Assembly (NCBI GenBank): GCA_907163375.1
Contig: CAJQUW010009053.1
Location: 12,501-76,500 of the forward strand
DNA: 64,000 nt
Source: Prostheceraeus crozeri
Lineage: Eukaryota > Platyhelminthes > Polycladida > Euryleptidae
Reading direction: 5' to 3'
Shown here: in pieces, positions 48,141 through 59,408 of the stretch
Layout: each line of letters opens with the position of its first letter
Position numbering within the stretch: position 1 is the stretch's first letter
The notes under the pieces: generated by a model
Told to the model about the DNA's origin: nothing
Database searches by the model: none
Seen by the model: only the letters and a program-made list of their open reading frames with translations
Made by a program: the position numbers and the translations under genes

Positions 48141-49064
48141 ATGGATGCAGCAAATTCTTTCCGATCAAAACCACCAAAATTATCTGTAGGGTTTCCACTG
48201 TCTATTTATTTCACACAATTAGAAGATTACTTTAAAATTACAGAGGTCAGTGATGATAAGCAAAAGTTGGCGAGAAATTTTGCCGGAAAAACACTGTTGA
48301 GAACACTGCCGGAAAATTTTGCAGATGTGAAAATAAAATTGTTGTCCCTTTATGAATCATGTGATTCAGAGCAAGTCAGGTTCGAAAAATTTATAAGTGC
48401 AAGACAAGAAGCAAGTGAAACAGTTATGCAGTTTTCTGAAAAATTAAATTTCGTGTGTTCTAAAGCCCATCCGTCAATTAGCATCGATTCTCAAGAAAAA
48501 TTATTAATTTCTCAGCTAAAAAGAGGTCTTTTGAATTACCACCTGAAAGAGGCTGCAAACTTATCTTTGTGCACCACTTTTGATAGTTTAGTACAAGATT
48601 TGAAGCGGCATGAAGACGCATATGGCATCATGAATGACTCGCATGCAGTAGCTAGCATAACAAATGAGATGTCATTGAAATCCAAAATTGATGATCTAAC
48701 AAATCAATTGTCCGTTCTTGCTGCCAAAGTTGACAAAATTGGAGAAAGCAGAAAAAGAACAATGAGATCTGGCACTGGTAATAAATACTACGTTACATGC
48801 TGGAACTGTGGTGAAGTGGGTCACTTTAGTAGGGAATGCAGGGAGCCTTTGTCTCATTGTGACAACTGCTCAGGCAGGCATATGAACAAATTTTGCCGTT
48901 TTAACAGTCATAGAACTACGTACAAGTCGAACAATGGACCTCAACGGCCAGAGTTGGTGAGTTCTGATTCATCTACAAAATTTAATTGTGTTGGTACAAA
49001 CTCTTGTTTCTACAATAAAAATGTGTCGCAAGTGTCTGACTCGTCAATTGAGAGCGTCTACTAG
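48141..49064 (+). pseudogene. gag-like region (fossil)
   Basis: The frame begins right after the primer-binding-like site. It has a capsid-like helical region (YFTQLEDYFKITEV; TLPENFADVKIKLL) and a zinc knuckle CWNCGEVGHFSREC with a second Cys-rich stretch after it. It is a typical Ty3/gypsy Gag with CCHC box. This region itself looks open; the protein set it belongs to does not. Confidence 0.85.
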
Positions 49065-49249
49065 GTCCAACAGCTGCTTGGAAATTGAATGTACCAGAAC
49101 GAAAAATGATACTGACATTAACGATTGCTTAGTGATGGAACAGAGCAAAGAACAAACAACTCACATAGGTAGTAATAATCATGACCAGCTTAACCAACAC
49201 CGTAAAGTAGACATAGACAAGATGCTGCTGACGGACCTTGTACATGTTA

Positions 49250-52200
49250 CACTATTCACATGCTGCCGGTAGATTGCACGACCGGAATTTTTGCTGAGAT
49301 TGGAGGCGCTGTTCACAACACAATGGTTGATTCTGGCGCAGCTCTCAGCCTCATATCGAAAATTTTTTGAGAGAAACTAGGAAGGCCTTCTTTGACATCA
49401 GTTTTAAACGTTAGATTCAAAACTGCTAATAACACATTTCTGGTTCCTCTTGGAAGTTTGACTAGACATGTAAAAATTGGAGGTGCGAAATGTGTTCATA
49501 CATTTACGGTGGTTGATAGTCTAATCGAAGATGTCATTCTAGGAGCCGATTTCTTTAAAATGCATCCCTTTAAGCATCCTTTATGCATCCGATGCGACCT
49601 TGACCATCGGAGGTAACAGCTGTTCCGAGGTTTTGTACGTTCTCAGAAATCAGAAATAATCTCTCCTGAGTAAGGTGGCCTGCGAAAAACTGAATCTAGT
49701 TACTCGGACTGCAGTTAATGAAGTTGTCGGAAGTTCTTTAAAAGATTTCAAAGTGAGATACCCTAATTTATTCAACGGATTAGGAAAGCTGAATACAGAA
49801 TATCATATCACATTGAGACCCGAATCTAAGCCAATACAAATATTCACACCCAGAAGAATAGCCCACCCACTTTTGCCCGAAGTTAAGATGGAAATACAAA
49901 GAATGATGGAACTTGGAGTCATATCGCCGGTTACGGAGCCAACTGAATGGTGTTCTGGACTCGTATGCGTACCGAAAGCCAGTAAGAAAGTAAGAATTTG
50001 TGTTGATTTGACGAATTTGAACAGATCAGTAGAACGTGAAATTCACCCGATGGCTTCCGTGGATGCCAGCTTTGCAAAACTGGGGAGAAGTACTGTATTT
50101 AGCAAACTTGATGCCAACAGTGGATTCTGGCAAATACCTCTTGATGAGGAATCGAAGAATTTAACTACATTTTTGACACCGTTCGGAAGGTATAGATATA
50201 ACCGCCTGCCATTCGGTATTTCGTCGGCGCCAGAAATCTTTCAACGTACCATGTCAGGGATCTTAGAAGGTCTCGAGGGAGTTATTTGTCACATGGACGA
50301 TATCTTGGTCCACGGTGCCAATCGCAACGAACACGATTCGCGACTACATCAAGTTTTAAGTAGATTGCAAGAATCCGGTCTAACGCTGAAGTGTGACCAA
50401 TGTGAATTTTCCAAAAATTCCATAAAGTTTTTAGGAAATACGATCATCGACGAGCAAGGAATTAGTATTGACCCACAAAAGACTGATGCCATTCGCAAGT
50501 TTCCCCCGCCCAGAAATATAAAGGAACTTCAGAGATTCAAGGAAATGGTAAACCATGATGAGGATGCGAAAGCAAAAATACGGCACTCCCTTTAGTAATG
50601 GCTTTAATAAAAATGAGTTGCTAAAAATATTTACACGGCAAACGTTTCGCGACGCAGTCGCTGCCTCTGTGCATTAAAAAGAAGGCCTTCTTTTTAGTGC
50701 ACAGAGGCAGCGACTGCGTCGCGAAACGTTTGCCGTGTAAATATTTTTAGCAACTCATTTTTATTAAAGCCATTACTAAAGGGAGAGCCGTATTTTTGCT
50801 TTCGCATCCTCATCATGAACACCCTCCCGTATGAGGCTATCAACAATGGTAAACCATCTTGGAAAATTTATCCCTCGACTGTCTCAGATCAATGAACCAC
50901 TGCGCCAGCTATTGAAAGACGATAATGAATGGACATGGAGCTTCGGCCAAGAGCGAGCATTCGAACAGATAAAAAGAATGTTGACTTCGTCGGACACATT
51001 GGCCTCTTATGAATCACGTAGAGAAACTATTATCTCAGCGGACGCCTCATCAACCGGAATCGGAGCCGTTCTTCTACAGTTACAGGATGGAGCAAGACGA
51101 CCGGTATGTTTTGCCTCGAGATCCTTAACAGACACAGAACAGAGGTATGCAGTTATTGAAAAAGAAGCCCTGGCGACCTGTTGGGCATGTGAAAGATTTA
51201 CTGAATACGTCCTTGGTTTGAACTTCCATCTGGAAACCGATCACAAACCGCTCGTTCCTTTACTCAGTACTACAGATTTATCGAAAATTCCCGCTAGAAT
51301 ACAGAGATTCCGACTTAGGATGATGAGGCATTCGCCCAATGTCAGATATGTACCAGGAAGCTTTCAATACACTGCTGATGCGTTATCACGAGTGTCACAA
51401 GAAAACCCGACAGTGCCAGAAATTCAATTTATCTCGGAAATTCAGCACTTTGCAAGGCACACAGTTTCGAAACTTCCGGCATCACCTCAGAAAGTATCCG
51501 AAATTATAACAGCACAGCACAACGACGAGGACATCCAGGAAATCAAGACATACGTTGCAGGCGGTTGGCCGAAGTATGGACCAGCAGAACCCCACTTGAA
51601 TCAGCTCTGGGATGATCGATCACATTTTACAATTATCGACAATATCCTTCTCTACAATGAACGTATTGTTATTCCAAAATGTCTAAGGGATGATGTACTC
51701 TCAAGACTGCATGATGGCCATTTAGGGATATCTAAATGTCGTGCCAAAGCAAAAGACGCTGTTTGGTGGCCTAAAATTTCAAAACATATTGCGAACTTTG
51801 TTTCAAATTGCGCTGTTTTTTTGAAAAACAGGTCTGAAAGGAATAAGCCTCTAATTCCTACTGAATTTCCTTCCAATGCATGGCAGAAAATTGGATCCGA
51901 CATTTTTGAGCACGCTAGCCGAACTTATGCTCTTGTTGTTGATTACCATTCCCGTTGGATCGAAATCAGAGAAATGAAAGGTTATACGACAGAGCATCTA
52001 TTCAACTGTTTGAAAAGCATTTCTGCCTGCCAAGGAATACCAGAAACTGTTATTTCTGATAATGGGCCTCAATACAATTCTGAAGAATTCAGGAAATTCG
52101 CTCATATATACTCCTTCAAGCATGAAACCAGTTCCCCAAGGTTCCCTCAAGCTAACGGTGAAGCAGAAAGAGCAGTTAGAACAGTAAAGAACTTACTGAG

Positions 52201-52894
52201 AAAAAATCCAGACCCTTACATGGCATTACTGGCATACCGAACTGCTCCTCTGATCAACGGCAAAGCTCTTTGTCAATTATTGATGAATAGAATGCTTCAA
52301 ACCAGAATACCTGTGATACCTTCCAAGCTGAAACCGGAAATTGCAAATGAGGATAATTTACGCAAGAAGGAAGAATCCTACCGCATGAACCAAAAAAGAA
52401 ATTTTGACAAACGCTATCGAACTAGCGAACTACCGGAGTTGGGAATTAATGATTCGGTTTGGATTAGAGACTTGAAACGAATGGGACATATTATTGCTCG
52501 GGCGGAACAACCTCGATCTTTTATTGTAGCTTCTGGTAGCAGCCGGATACGTTGAAATCGTTCGGCACTGGTATTGATGACGAAGTCGATGTCAGCGTGT
52601 TCATCGAGAGAAGGAGACGAGTTCAGCGATTCATTCGACCAAGGGCGAAACTCGTGGACGCTTCACGGAGAGTATTCTTCAGCATCATCTCCGGTTCGGT
52701 CGGGGGAGGAAGAGAAGACGAGAGAAGATTCATCTGCAATTATCTCGAGAATACCAGACCCTCTCCAGGATGCAGCATCTCAATCGAATGTGGTGTCAGC
52801 AACAGATGACTATTCGCCTCAGACGAACTGTTACGTGACACGATCAGGTCGACCAGTTATTCCGCCTAATCGTTACATCTTACATAGTGATTAG
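49250..52894 (+). pseudogene. First pol region: protease, RT, RNase H, integrase (fossil)
   Basis: A protease-like NTMVDSGAALSLIS near 49.32 kb is followed by an RT (RICVDLTNLNRSVERE; FSKLDANSGFWQIP; catalytic CHMDDILVHG near 50.3 kb). RNase H follows (ISADASSTGIGAVLLQ; EKEALATCWACERF), then integrase (HDGHLGISKCRAKAKDAVWW; VVDYHSRWIEI; ISDNGPQYNSEEF; RFPQANGEAERAVR). It belongs to the Ty3/gypsy group, in style close to mag-like or K02A2.6-like elements. It is interrupted by a 264-bp palindrome. Broken, about four breaks including the insertion. Confidence 0.88.
50554..50817. mobile_element. 264-bp near-perfect palindrome (fold-back element) inside pol
   Basis: Two 132-bp arms, centre at AAGAAGGCCTTCTT (50685/50686), match each other with only two mismatches. 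They start CATGATGAGGATGCG and end CGCATCCTCATCATG. The 13-bp phrase AATGGTAAACCAT lies at both sides (50544-50556 and 50845-50857), as expected for a target duplication, with 27 extra bases on the right. It is best read as a fold-back MITE or snap-back insertion. Confidence 0.9.
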
Positions 52895-53024
52895 TGCTTC
52901 CTCTGAATTGCATGCCTTGAATTGATTTGCAGTTTAATGTATCATCATGTGATCCTAACTGTTCACACACACTGATGACTGTATACGCCTACTGTGAAAT
53001 GATAATGTTTGTTAAAAGTGGAGA

Positions 53025-53212
53025 TGTAGAAGAATGATGTATATTGATTAGTTGTTTATCTGTACCACTGATAGTGGATTGCAGAATTGTTTGTACATTG
53101 GTCTATTTGATTTGTCGATATAGACACTATCGCTCTCGCCACGCACGCTGGTTTTCCCTTGCCGACTCAGGGGCTATAAGATATTACTACAAATTCAGTC
53201 ATTACATTCTTA
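53025..53212 (+). repeat. Partial LTR of a second Ty3/gypsy type
   Basis: After a purine tract (AAAAGTGGAGA), TGTAGAAGAATGATGTA starts a stretch with a promoter-like GGGGCTATAAGATATT near 53170, typical of a gypsy 3' LTR (U3-R). It stops without its 3' part at about 53.21 kb. No matching partner is seen at the 5' side, and it is unlike the outer LTRs. Confidence 0.6.
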
Positions 53213-53219
53213 TGAAAAC

Positions 53220-56200
53220 GAAACCTCAAATAATGAAATTGAAAATTCCAGTGTCGAATGGGAAAAGTTCATTTCTGTAGGTGACCTAGAGAATGTCAAC
53301 AAAGTTCAACTTTACGATCTACTAGATGAATACAGGTCAATATTTGCATTTTCTAAGAAAGAACTCGGGAAAACTAGTGTTGTTCACCATAGAATTGATA
53401 CCAAAGATCATCCTCCGATTCGCCTGCCGGTTCGAAGAATGCCACATGCATACAAGCCCGAAGTAGAGGAACAGCTAGAGTGGCTGATGAACAAAGAAAT
53501 TATTCGTCCCTCGTCTTCACCATGGGCGGCTCCCATCGTTATGGTGCAAAAGAAAGACGGCAGTTTGAGAATGTGCATTGACTATCGAAAATTGAATTCC
53601 ATTTCGGTCAAAGACAGTTTTCCTCTGCCAAATATTGATGAAACATTTGATGCGCTTTTTGGTTCTAAGTATTTCAGTACTATGGACTTGGCCTCTGGCT
53701 ATTGGTAGGTACCTCTTCATGAAGATGATGTAGAGAAGACGGCTTTTACAACTCATATAGGCCTGTTTGAATTTTTGCGGATGCCCATGGGTTTGTGCAA
53801 TGCTCCAGCTACGTTCCAACGTCTTATTTCGGTAGTTCTTAATGGGATATGCGGGGATAGATGCTTGGTTCATCTTGATGACGTAATATGTTTTAGTAAA
53901 ACTTTTGAAGAGCATTTGCGACAATTACACTCAATATTTCAAAAATTCAAAGATGCAGGTTTGACATTAAATGCGAAGAAGTGTGTGTTCCTTAAGAGAG
54001 AAGTGGCATTCTTGGGCCATGTAGTATCTGACAACGGCATTGGAGTAGATGTTAAAAAGACTGACAAAATAAGCAACTGGCCTGTCCCTACATCGAAGTC
54101 TGATGTAAAATCTTTTATGGGGTTAGCAGGATACTATCGGCGATTCATACGGAATTTCGCGGAGATTTCAGCACCCATCACACAGTTATCAGGTGATGAA
54201 AAGTTTAACTGGTCAGACAAATGCCAGGGTTCCTTCGAAAAGTTGAAATTACTCCTGACTTCTACGCCTATTTTTTCGTTTCCTCAAGTAGGTAAAGATG
54301 CAGGAAAGTTTGTTCTCGACACTGATGCTAGCGACCAGGCAATTGGGGCCGTAATGTCACAAGAAATAAATGGTGAAGAGAAAGTGATAGCCTATGGAAG
54401 TAAAACGTTAAACAAACATCAAAGAAATTATTGCACCACCAGAAAAGAGTTGCTCGCAGTTGTCCATTTCTGTAAAGTGTTCAGGACGTATTTGTTGGGT
54501 AGACGTTTTCTTATACGGACAGATCATGCGTCACTAAAATGGCTCACAAATCTGAATGATATTGAAGGACAGTTAGCGCGCTGGTTGGTGTCATTACAAG
54601 AATATGATTTTGACATTGAACATCGAGAGGATGTGCAACATGGAAATGCGGATGTATTGTCAAGGTACCCGAAACACCAAGCGTCTGATACATGTCAGTC
54701 CTGTAAGACACTCACAAGCGAGCAAAGAATACTCGTCATCAATAAAGATAGTGAAGAAGTAAATAAGGATATCAGTTTTTGGCACAGTAAAATTCGAAAT
54801 GCTCAGAAAAAAGATGAGGATATCATTATTATAAGCGAAGGTGTTAGTGAAGGAATTGATCTTTAACATGGAAGAAAAGAACAAATTGTGAGCATGGGGT
54901 TCAGATTTATTAAGGCACACCAAGCATCTGAAAATTTGTGATGGCATTTTGAGCATGCAATTAAATGATCAACCGATTCCTGTTGTTCCAATAGCCGAAG
55001 TTACAAGAGTTTTAGAGGAGCTACATTCCGGGATGGGAGGAGGACATTTTGGCATTTCGAAATTGCAAAGTAAAGTTGACTCAAGATTTTGGTGGTCTAA
55101 CTATCGTAGGGATATCGCTGCCTTTGTCGCTGGATGTGATGTTTGCGCCCGAAGCAAAAATCCAACGAAAAATTCAGAAGCCACATTGAATCCTGTTGTT
55201 GTCGCTCGACCAAACCAAATAGTAGGCATTGACACAGTAGGGCCATTGCCTCTTACTAACTTAGGTAATGTTTATATTTTAGTCATGATCGATTTCTTCT
55301 CGATGTGGGCTGAAGCCGTTCCAATCAGCGATCAAAGAAGCACTACCCTAATTCCAAAAATATTCGAGCATTGGGTAGCATGGGGTTCCGGAGAGATTTC
55401 ACACTGATCAAGGGAAAGGTTTTATGTCCGAGGATTTTTCGACTTTTTGTATACAGCTAAAAGCACAACACTCACATTCGTCAGCATATCATCCAGAGGG
55501 TAACGGACAAACTGAATCCTGAAAATGCTGCTGAAGACTCACATGAATTCTGAAAGTGAGTGGGACGTCCATTTACCTGAATGCTTAATGGCATACCGAT
55601 CGGCTAGACAGGAGAGCACTGGATTCAGTCCCTTCGAGATTTTGAGAGCTTCACCAATGAAGCTGCCATGTGACCAGTGTTCAACAGTTGGGAATAGTTG
55701 TTTTACGATTGGCAACTCGGTTTTGACGGTGAGAGACATACTGTACTAGATTCATTGCAATGTCAATATGAATTCCAATAAAGCAAAGTCCCGACAGAAA
55801 GCTGTATTTGACAAGAAATCATCTCAAAAAGAGTATCAGTTCAATGATGCGGTGTGGCTTTATCGTCCGGCTACTAGTGGGTCGAAGAAGTTTCACAAGT
55901 CATGGCAGAGGGGCCCTATCGCATCATAGAGATATTGAATCCCGTTAATTACAGAATACGATTGTGGGTACATGCCGAAGGAAAGATACAAGTCGTTCAT
56001 CATAACAGAATAAAGCCGTGCTATGATGTACAAAGGGCATTGGAGCGAGAGAAAAACGGTGGAGGAAGCAACTTAGCTGATAATATGGAGCATCATCAGT
56101 CACAGTATGACTCTGATTCCTCTACAGATACGTTTGTGAGTGCGCATTGTCAAAGTTCGGATGTCGGGAGTGACGAAACATCTGATGAAGGTTCCGCAGT

Positions 56201-56460
56201 GAATGATGAGGCAAAATTGTCGTGTGTAGATGCTGAAGTGAATGATGAGACGAGATTTTCGCAGGAAGATTCAATTGTTTGTTCCGACATAGATGAAATT
56301 GACAGTGACTCACCATTGCATCTTGTAGAAGACAGTTTTTTATCTTTTCATGACAGTGATTCGGAGGAAGATGGCGAGAATGGTATCGACGCAACTGTAA
56401 GAAACACTCCATCTCATGGTTACTATTTACGGAGTCAGTGTAAAGGAGGGTGTTACCGTA
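53220..56460 (+). pseudogene. Second pol region and acidic C-terminal tail (fossil)
   Basis: RT begins near 53.4 kb (RMPHAYKPEVEEQLEWL; DYRKLNSISVKDSFPL; STMDLASGYW; catalytic CLVHLDDVICFS). RNase H (LDTDASDQAIGAVMSQ; TTRKELLAVVHFCKVF) and integrase (HFGISKLQSKVDSRFWW; IDTVGPLPLTN; RSARQESTGFSPFEIL) follow, then a long acidic tail (56.05-56.45 kb) ending near the purine tract. The sequence is clearly different from the first pol. Broken, about four breaks. Confidence 0.88.
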
Positions 56461-56796
56461 AATGTTAATAGTTAGAATTACTGTTAGTGGTGCTGTTTCC
56501 TAAGGAGGGGAGAATGTGATAAATTGTAATGTAATTAAACGTGGTAACCACGTGTATCGAAAAGTTAAATAATTAGTTTTATTCAGACAAGCTTGAAAAG
56601 TGACTAGTTTTTAGAGTAACTGACTTCACAATTATCTTCATAGTATTTTATTGCGTTTTGGATGCATTCTTGCATTAATGACTTTTCCTGTTATTTGTCA
56701 TTTGTTGAATCATTTACTATGCAACCTTGGTGACATATGAAACCCAAATAATTGTTGTATTTGAATACATCTTTTGCTTTTGTGTGGAACGAGTTA

Positions 56797-59363
56797 ACGT
56801 ATGATACTTTCTCCACGCGTGGATCCACGCTAATAATCCACGTTTATATTTTTGTGAGCAAAATATTCGTTTCATCAATTTAGAAAAATTACCATATGGA
56901 ATTACGAAGATGAAACAGCAATAGAGTTGTCTCATTTCTTTTCTACGCAGTTCAAACAAATAATGCCATGCCTCCCATAATTGGTGTTCAAGGCAACAGA
57001 CTTAATAAATATGCCTAACCTAAACTAAATATATACCTATCCCGATCAATACAAAGTTGACAGCAAAAGAAAGGCAGCCTCTTGTTGAAGAAGGAAGAAG
57101 AGGATCCACTTTCCAATGTAACTCACATATTTGATTAATTATCCGTTCACCGTACAAAAAGCCGAGACACCAAAGCATGACTGAAAAGGTATACACGTTC
57201 AAGATGGACAGCCAAAGCACGAGGAAAAATACCTAAATATCACGAGGAAAAATACCTAAATATGTTCAATCAAAAAGCACAAGATTGCCTAATCCATGGA
57301 CAATCCATGGGCAATGACTCACCACAGACAAAGGAAAGTAACAAGTAATGTGCATGAATTCAAGAATGAAAGATAAACGAAAGCTTTACGTGCAGCACAT
57401 CATATAGCAGAAGAGGCTATAACAACTTACCTCCAAACTGAGCCTCTGTTACTTTGGGAGCTCAACTTTTTGCACGCTTGGTGTTTCACCTGCAACTGGC
57501 ATTCAACTCCGAGTAGGTATAGGAGCTCCTTTACTTCTGTCACATCACGTTGACCTCCGCGAATCTTCTCCCCGAAGGAGGGCGATACGGCAATTTTCAT
57601 ACTTCTGAAAGGATAGGAGAGGGGTTTTCGACCATTAAAAGTAGATGAAAATCACAATAGATACCGTAGAAAAAGGTTCCATTTTTTGCACTGTAATTGG
57701 AAAACGCTACTGACGGATACATAAAGACATGAAAAAAGCGAAAAAGTCGAAATTCATTCACTAAATTACAAAGCAACTATAGCATTTTGCACCTGAAAAC
57801 CTACATCATCATAGATTTCTATACGTGGATTGGCGTGGATTGGGGCAAAGAAGGAGGGCACGTCTGCGAGAGCATCGGGGTAGTGAAGTAGAGGTGTTAG
57901 GCTACTATAAAATGTTTAATCCACGCAATTGTGTAGAGAACTTGTCAGCTATTTCGAGAGCATAAGTTGAAAAAAGTTCAGTAACTTTGCGTAGATTCCT
58001 GTACGTGGACGGGCGTGGATTGGGGCAAAGAAGGAGGGCACGTCTGCGAGAGCATCGGGATAGTGAAGTAGGGGTGTTAGGCTTCGAGAAAATGTTTGGT
58101 CACGTATTTATGCTGAGAACTTGTTAGTTATTTCAGAAGAGTAAGTTGAAAAATATCAACTTTGCGTAGATTCCTGTACGTGGACTGGCGTGGATTGGGG
58201 CAAAGAAGGAGGGCACGTCTGCGAGAGCATCGGGATAGTGAAGTAGGGGTGTTAGGCTTCGAGAAAATGTTTGGTCCACGTATTTATGCTGAGAACTTGT
58301 TAGTTATTTCAGGAGAGTAAGTTGAAAAATATTAACTTTGCGTAGATTCCTGTACGTGGACTGGCGTGGATTGGGGCAAAGAAGGAGGGCACGTCCTAGA
58401 GAGCATCGACATGTCAAAGTAGGTGTGTTAGGCTACGAGAAAATGTTTGGTCCACGCATTTGTACTGAGAACTTGTTAGTTAATTCAAAAGAATAGGTTG
58501 ATTAATTTTGTAGTTTCCTATTGGCCTAAATGTTCGTGGACTGGCGTGGATTGGGGCAAAGAAGGAGGGCACGTCTGCGAGAGCATCGGGATAGTGAAGT
58601 AGGGGTGTTAGGCTTCGAGAAAATGTTTGGTCCACGTATTTATGCTGAGAACTTATTAGTTATTTCAAGAGAGTAAGTTGAAAAATATTAATTTTGTGTA
58701 GATTCCTGTACATGGATTGGCGTGGATTGGGGCAAAGAAGGAGGGCACGTCCTAACGAGCATCGACATGTCAAAGTAGTTGTGTTAGGTTACAAGAAAAT
58801 GTTTGGTCCACGCATAGATGCTGAGAACTTGTTAGTTATTTCAGGAGAGTAAGTTGAAAAATATTAACTTTGCGTAGATTCCTGTACGTGGACTGGCGTG
58901 GATTGGGGCGAAGAATGAGGGCACGTCCCTGAGGGCATCGGGAAAGTGAAGTAGGGGTGTTAGGCTTCGAGAAAATGTTTGATCCACGCATATATGCTGA
59001 GAACTTGTTAGTTATTCCAAGAGAATAAGTTGGAAAAGGTTGATTAATTTTTCGTAGATACCTATACGTGGATTTGTGCTATGGAATGGGGCACGTCCTA
59101 GAGGTCGTCGGGATAGTGAGGTAGATGTGTTAGGTCACTTGAAAATGCCTGCTCCACCTCTTCTAACAGATATTTGGGTAAGAGAATGCAGCAAGGAAAT
59201 ACATTAAGTGTTGAATATCTCTATGTAAAACGCAAGATACTGAATTGAAATATGTTTGCAATTGAGTAAAATTTCGAAATAATTTCTATCTCTAATTTGA
59301 TTGGTTGAATGTGAAGACGTGGATTATTAGCGTGGATCCACGCGTGGAGAAAGTATCATACGT
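56797..59363. mobile_element. Non-autonomous DNA transposon, long TIRs, 9-bp target duplication (MULE-like)
   Basis: Perfect terminal inverted repeats of about 47 bp begin ACGTATGATACTTTCTCCAC and contain the palindrome CCACGCGTGG. The 9-bp duplication AACGAGTTA lies at 56788-56796 and 59364-59372. The uninterrupted target is visible in the 5' LTR. Long TIRs plus 9-bp duplications fit Mutator-like elements. No transposase is encoded. More than half of the interior is a 176-bp minisatellite. It is younger than the LTR unit that hosts it. Confidence 0.88.
57790..59160. repeat. 176-bp minisatellite, about eight copies
   Basis: The phrase GGCGTGGATTGGGGCAAAGA recurs at about 57832, 58012, 58187, 58363, 58543, 58719 and 58895, with a degenerate eighth copy near 59070. 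Spacing is 175-180 bp. Each unit includes GGTCCACG followed by GCTGAGAACTTGTTAGTTA. The repeats share CCACG words with the TIRs. Confidence 0.95.
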
Positions 59364-59408
59364 AACGAGTTAGACGTTTTTTACTCCGTTGCTACAAAGA
59401 TCATTATA

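Larger units (their letters stand above)
47801..59408 (+). mobile_element. Ty3/gypsy-type LTR unit with two pol regions (fossil)
   Basis: Two 318-bp LTRs (47801-48118 and 56515-59408, the latter split by a DNA transposon) start TGTGATAAATTG and end GATCATTATA. They differ at only about two positions, so the insertion is young. A 4-5 bp target duplication (CATG/ACATG) flanks the unit. A purine-rich tract (AAGGAGGGGAGAA) precedes the 3' LTR, and a TTGGCGTCAGAAGTAGG primer-binding-like site follows the 5' LTR. Inside lie gag, protease and a first pol, a partial foreign LTR, and a second, different pol. The coding regions are broken, perhaps eight or more breaks in all. Confidence 0.92.
56515..59408 (+). 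repeat. 3' LTR, split by a DNA transposon
   Basis: 318 bp of LTR sequence lies at 56515-56796 and 59373-59408. The rest is the inserted element (56797-59363) and its 9-bp target duplication. Confidence 0.93.
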
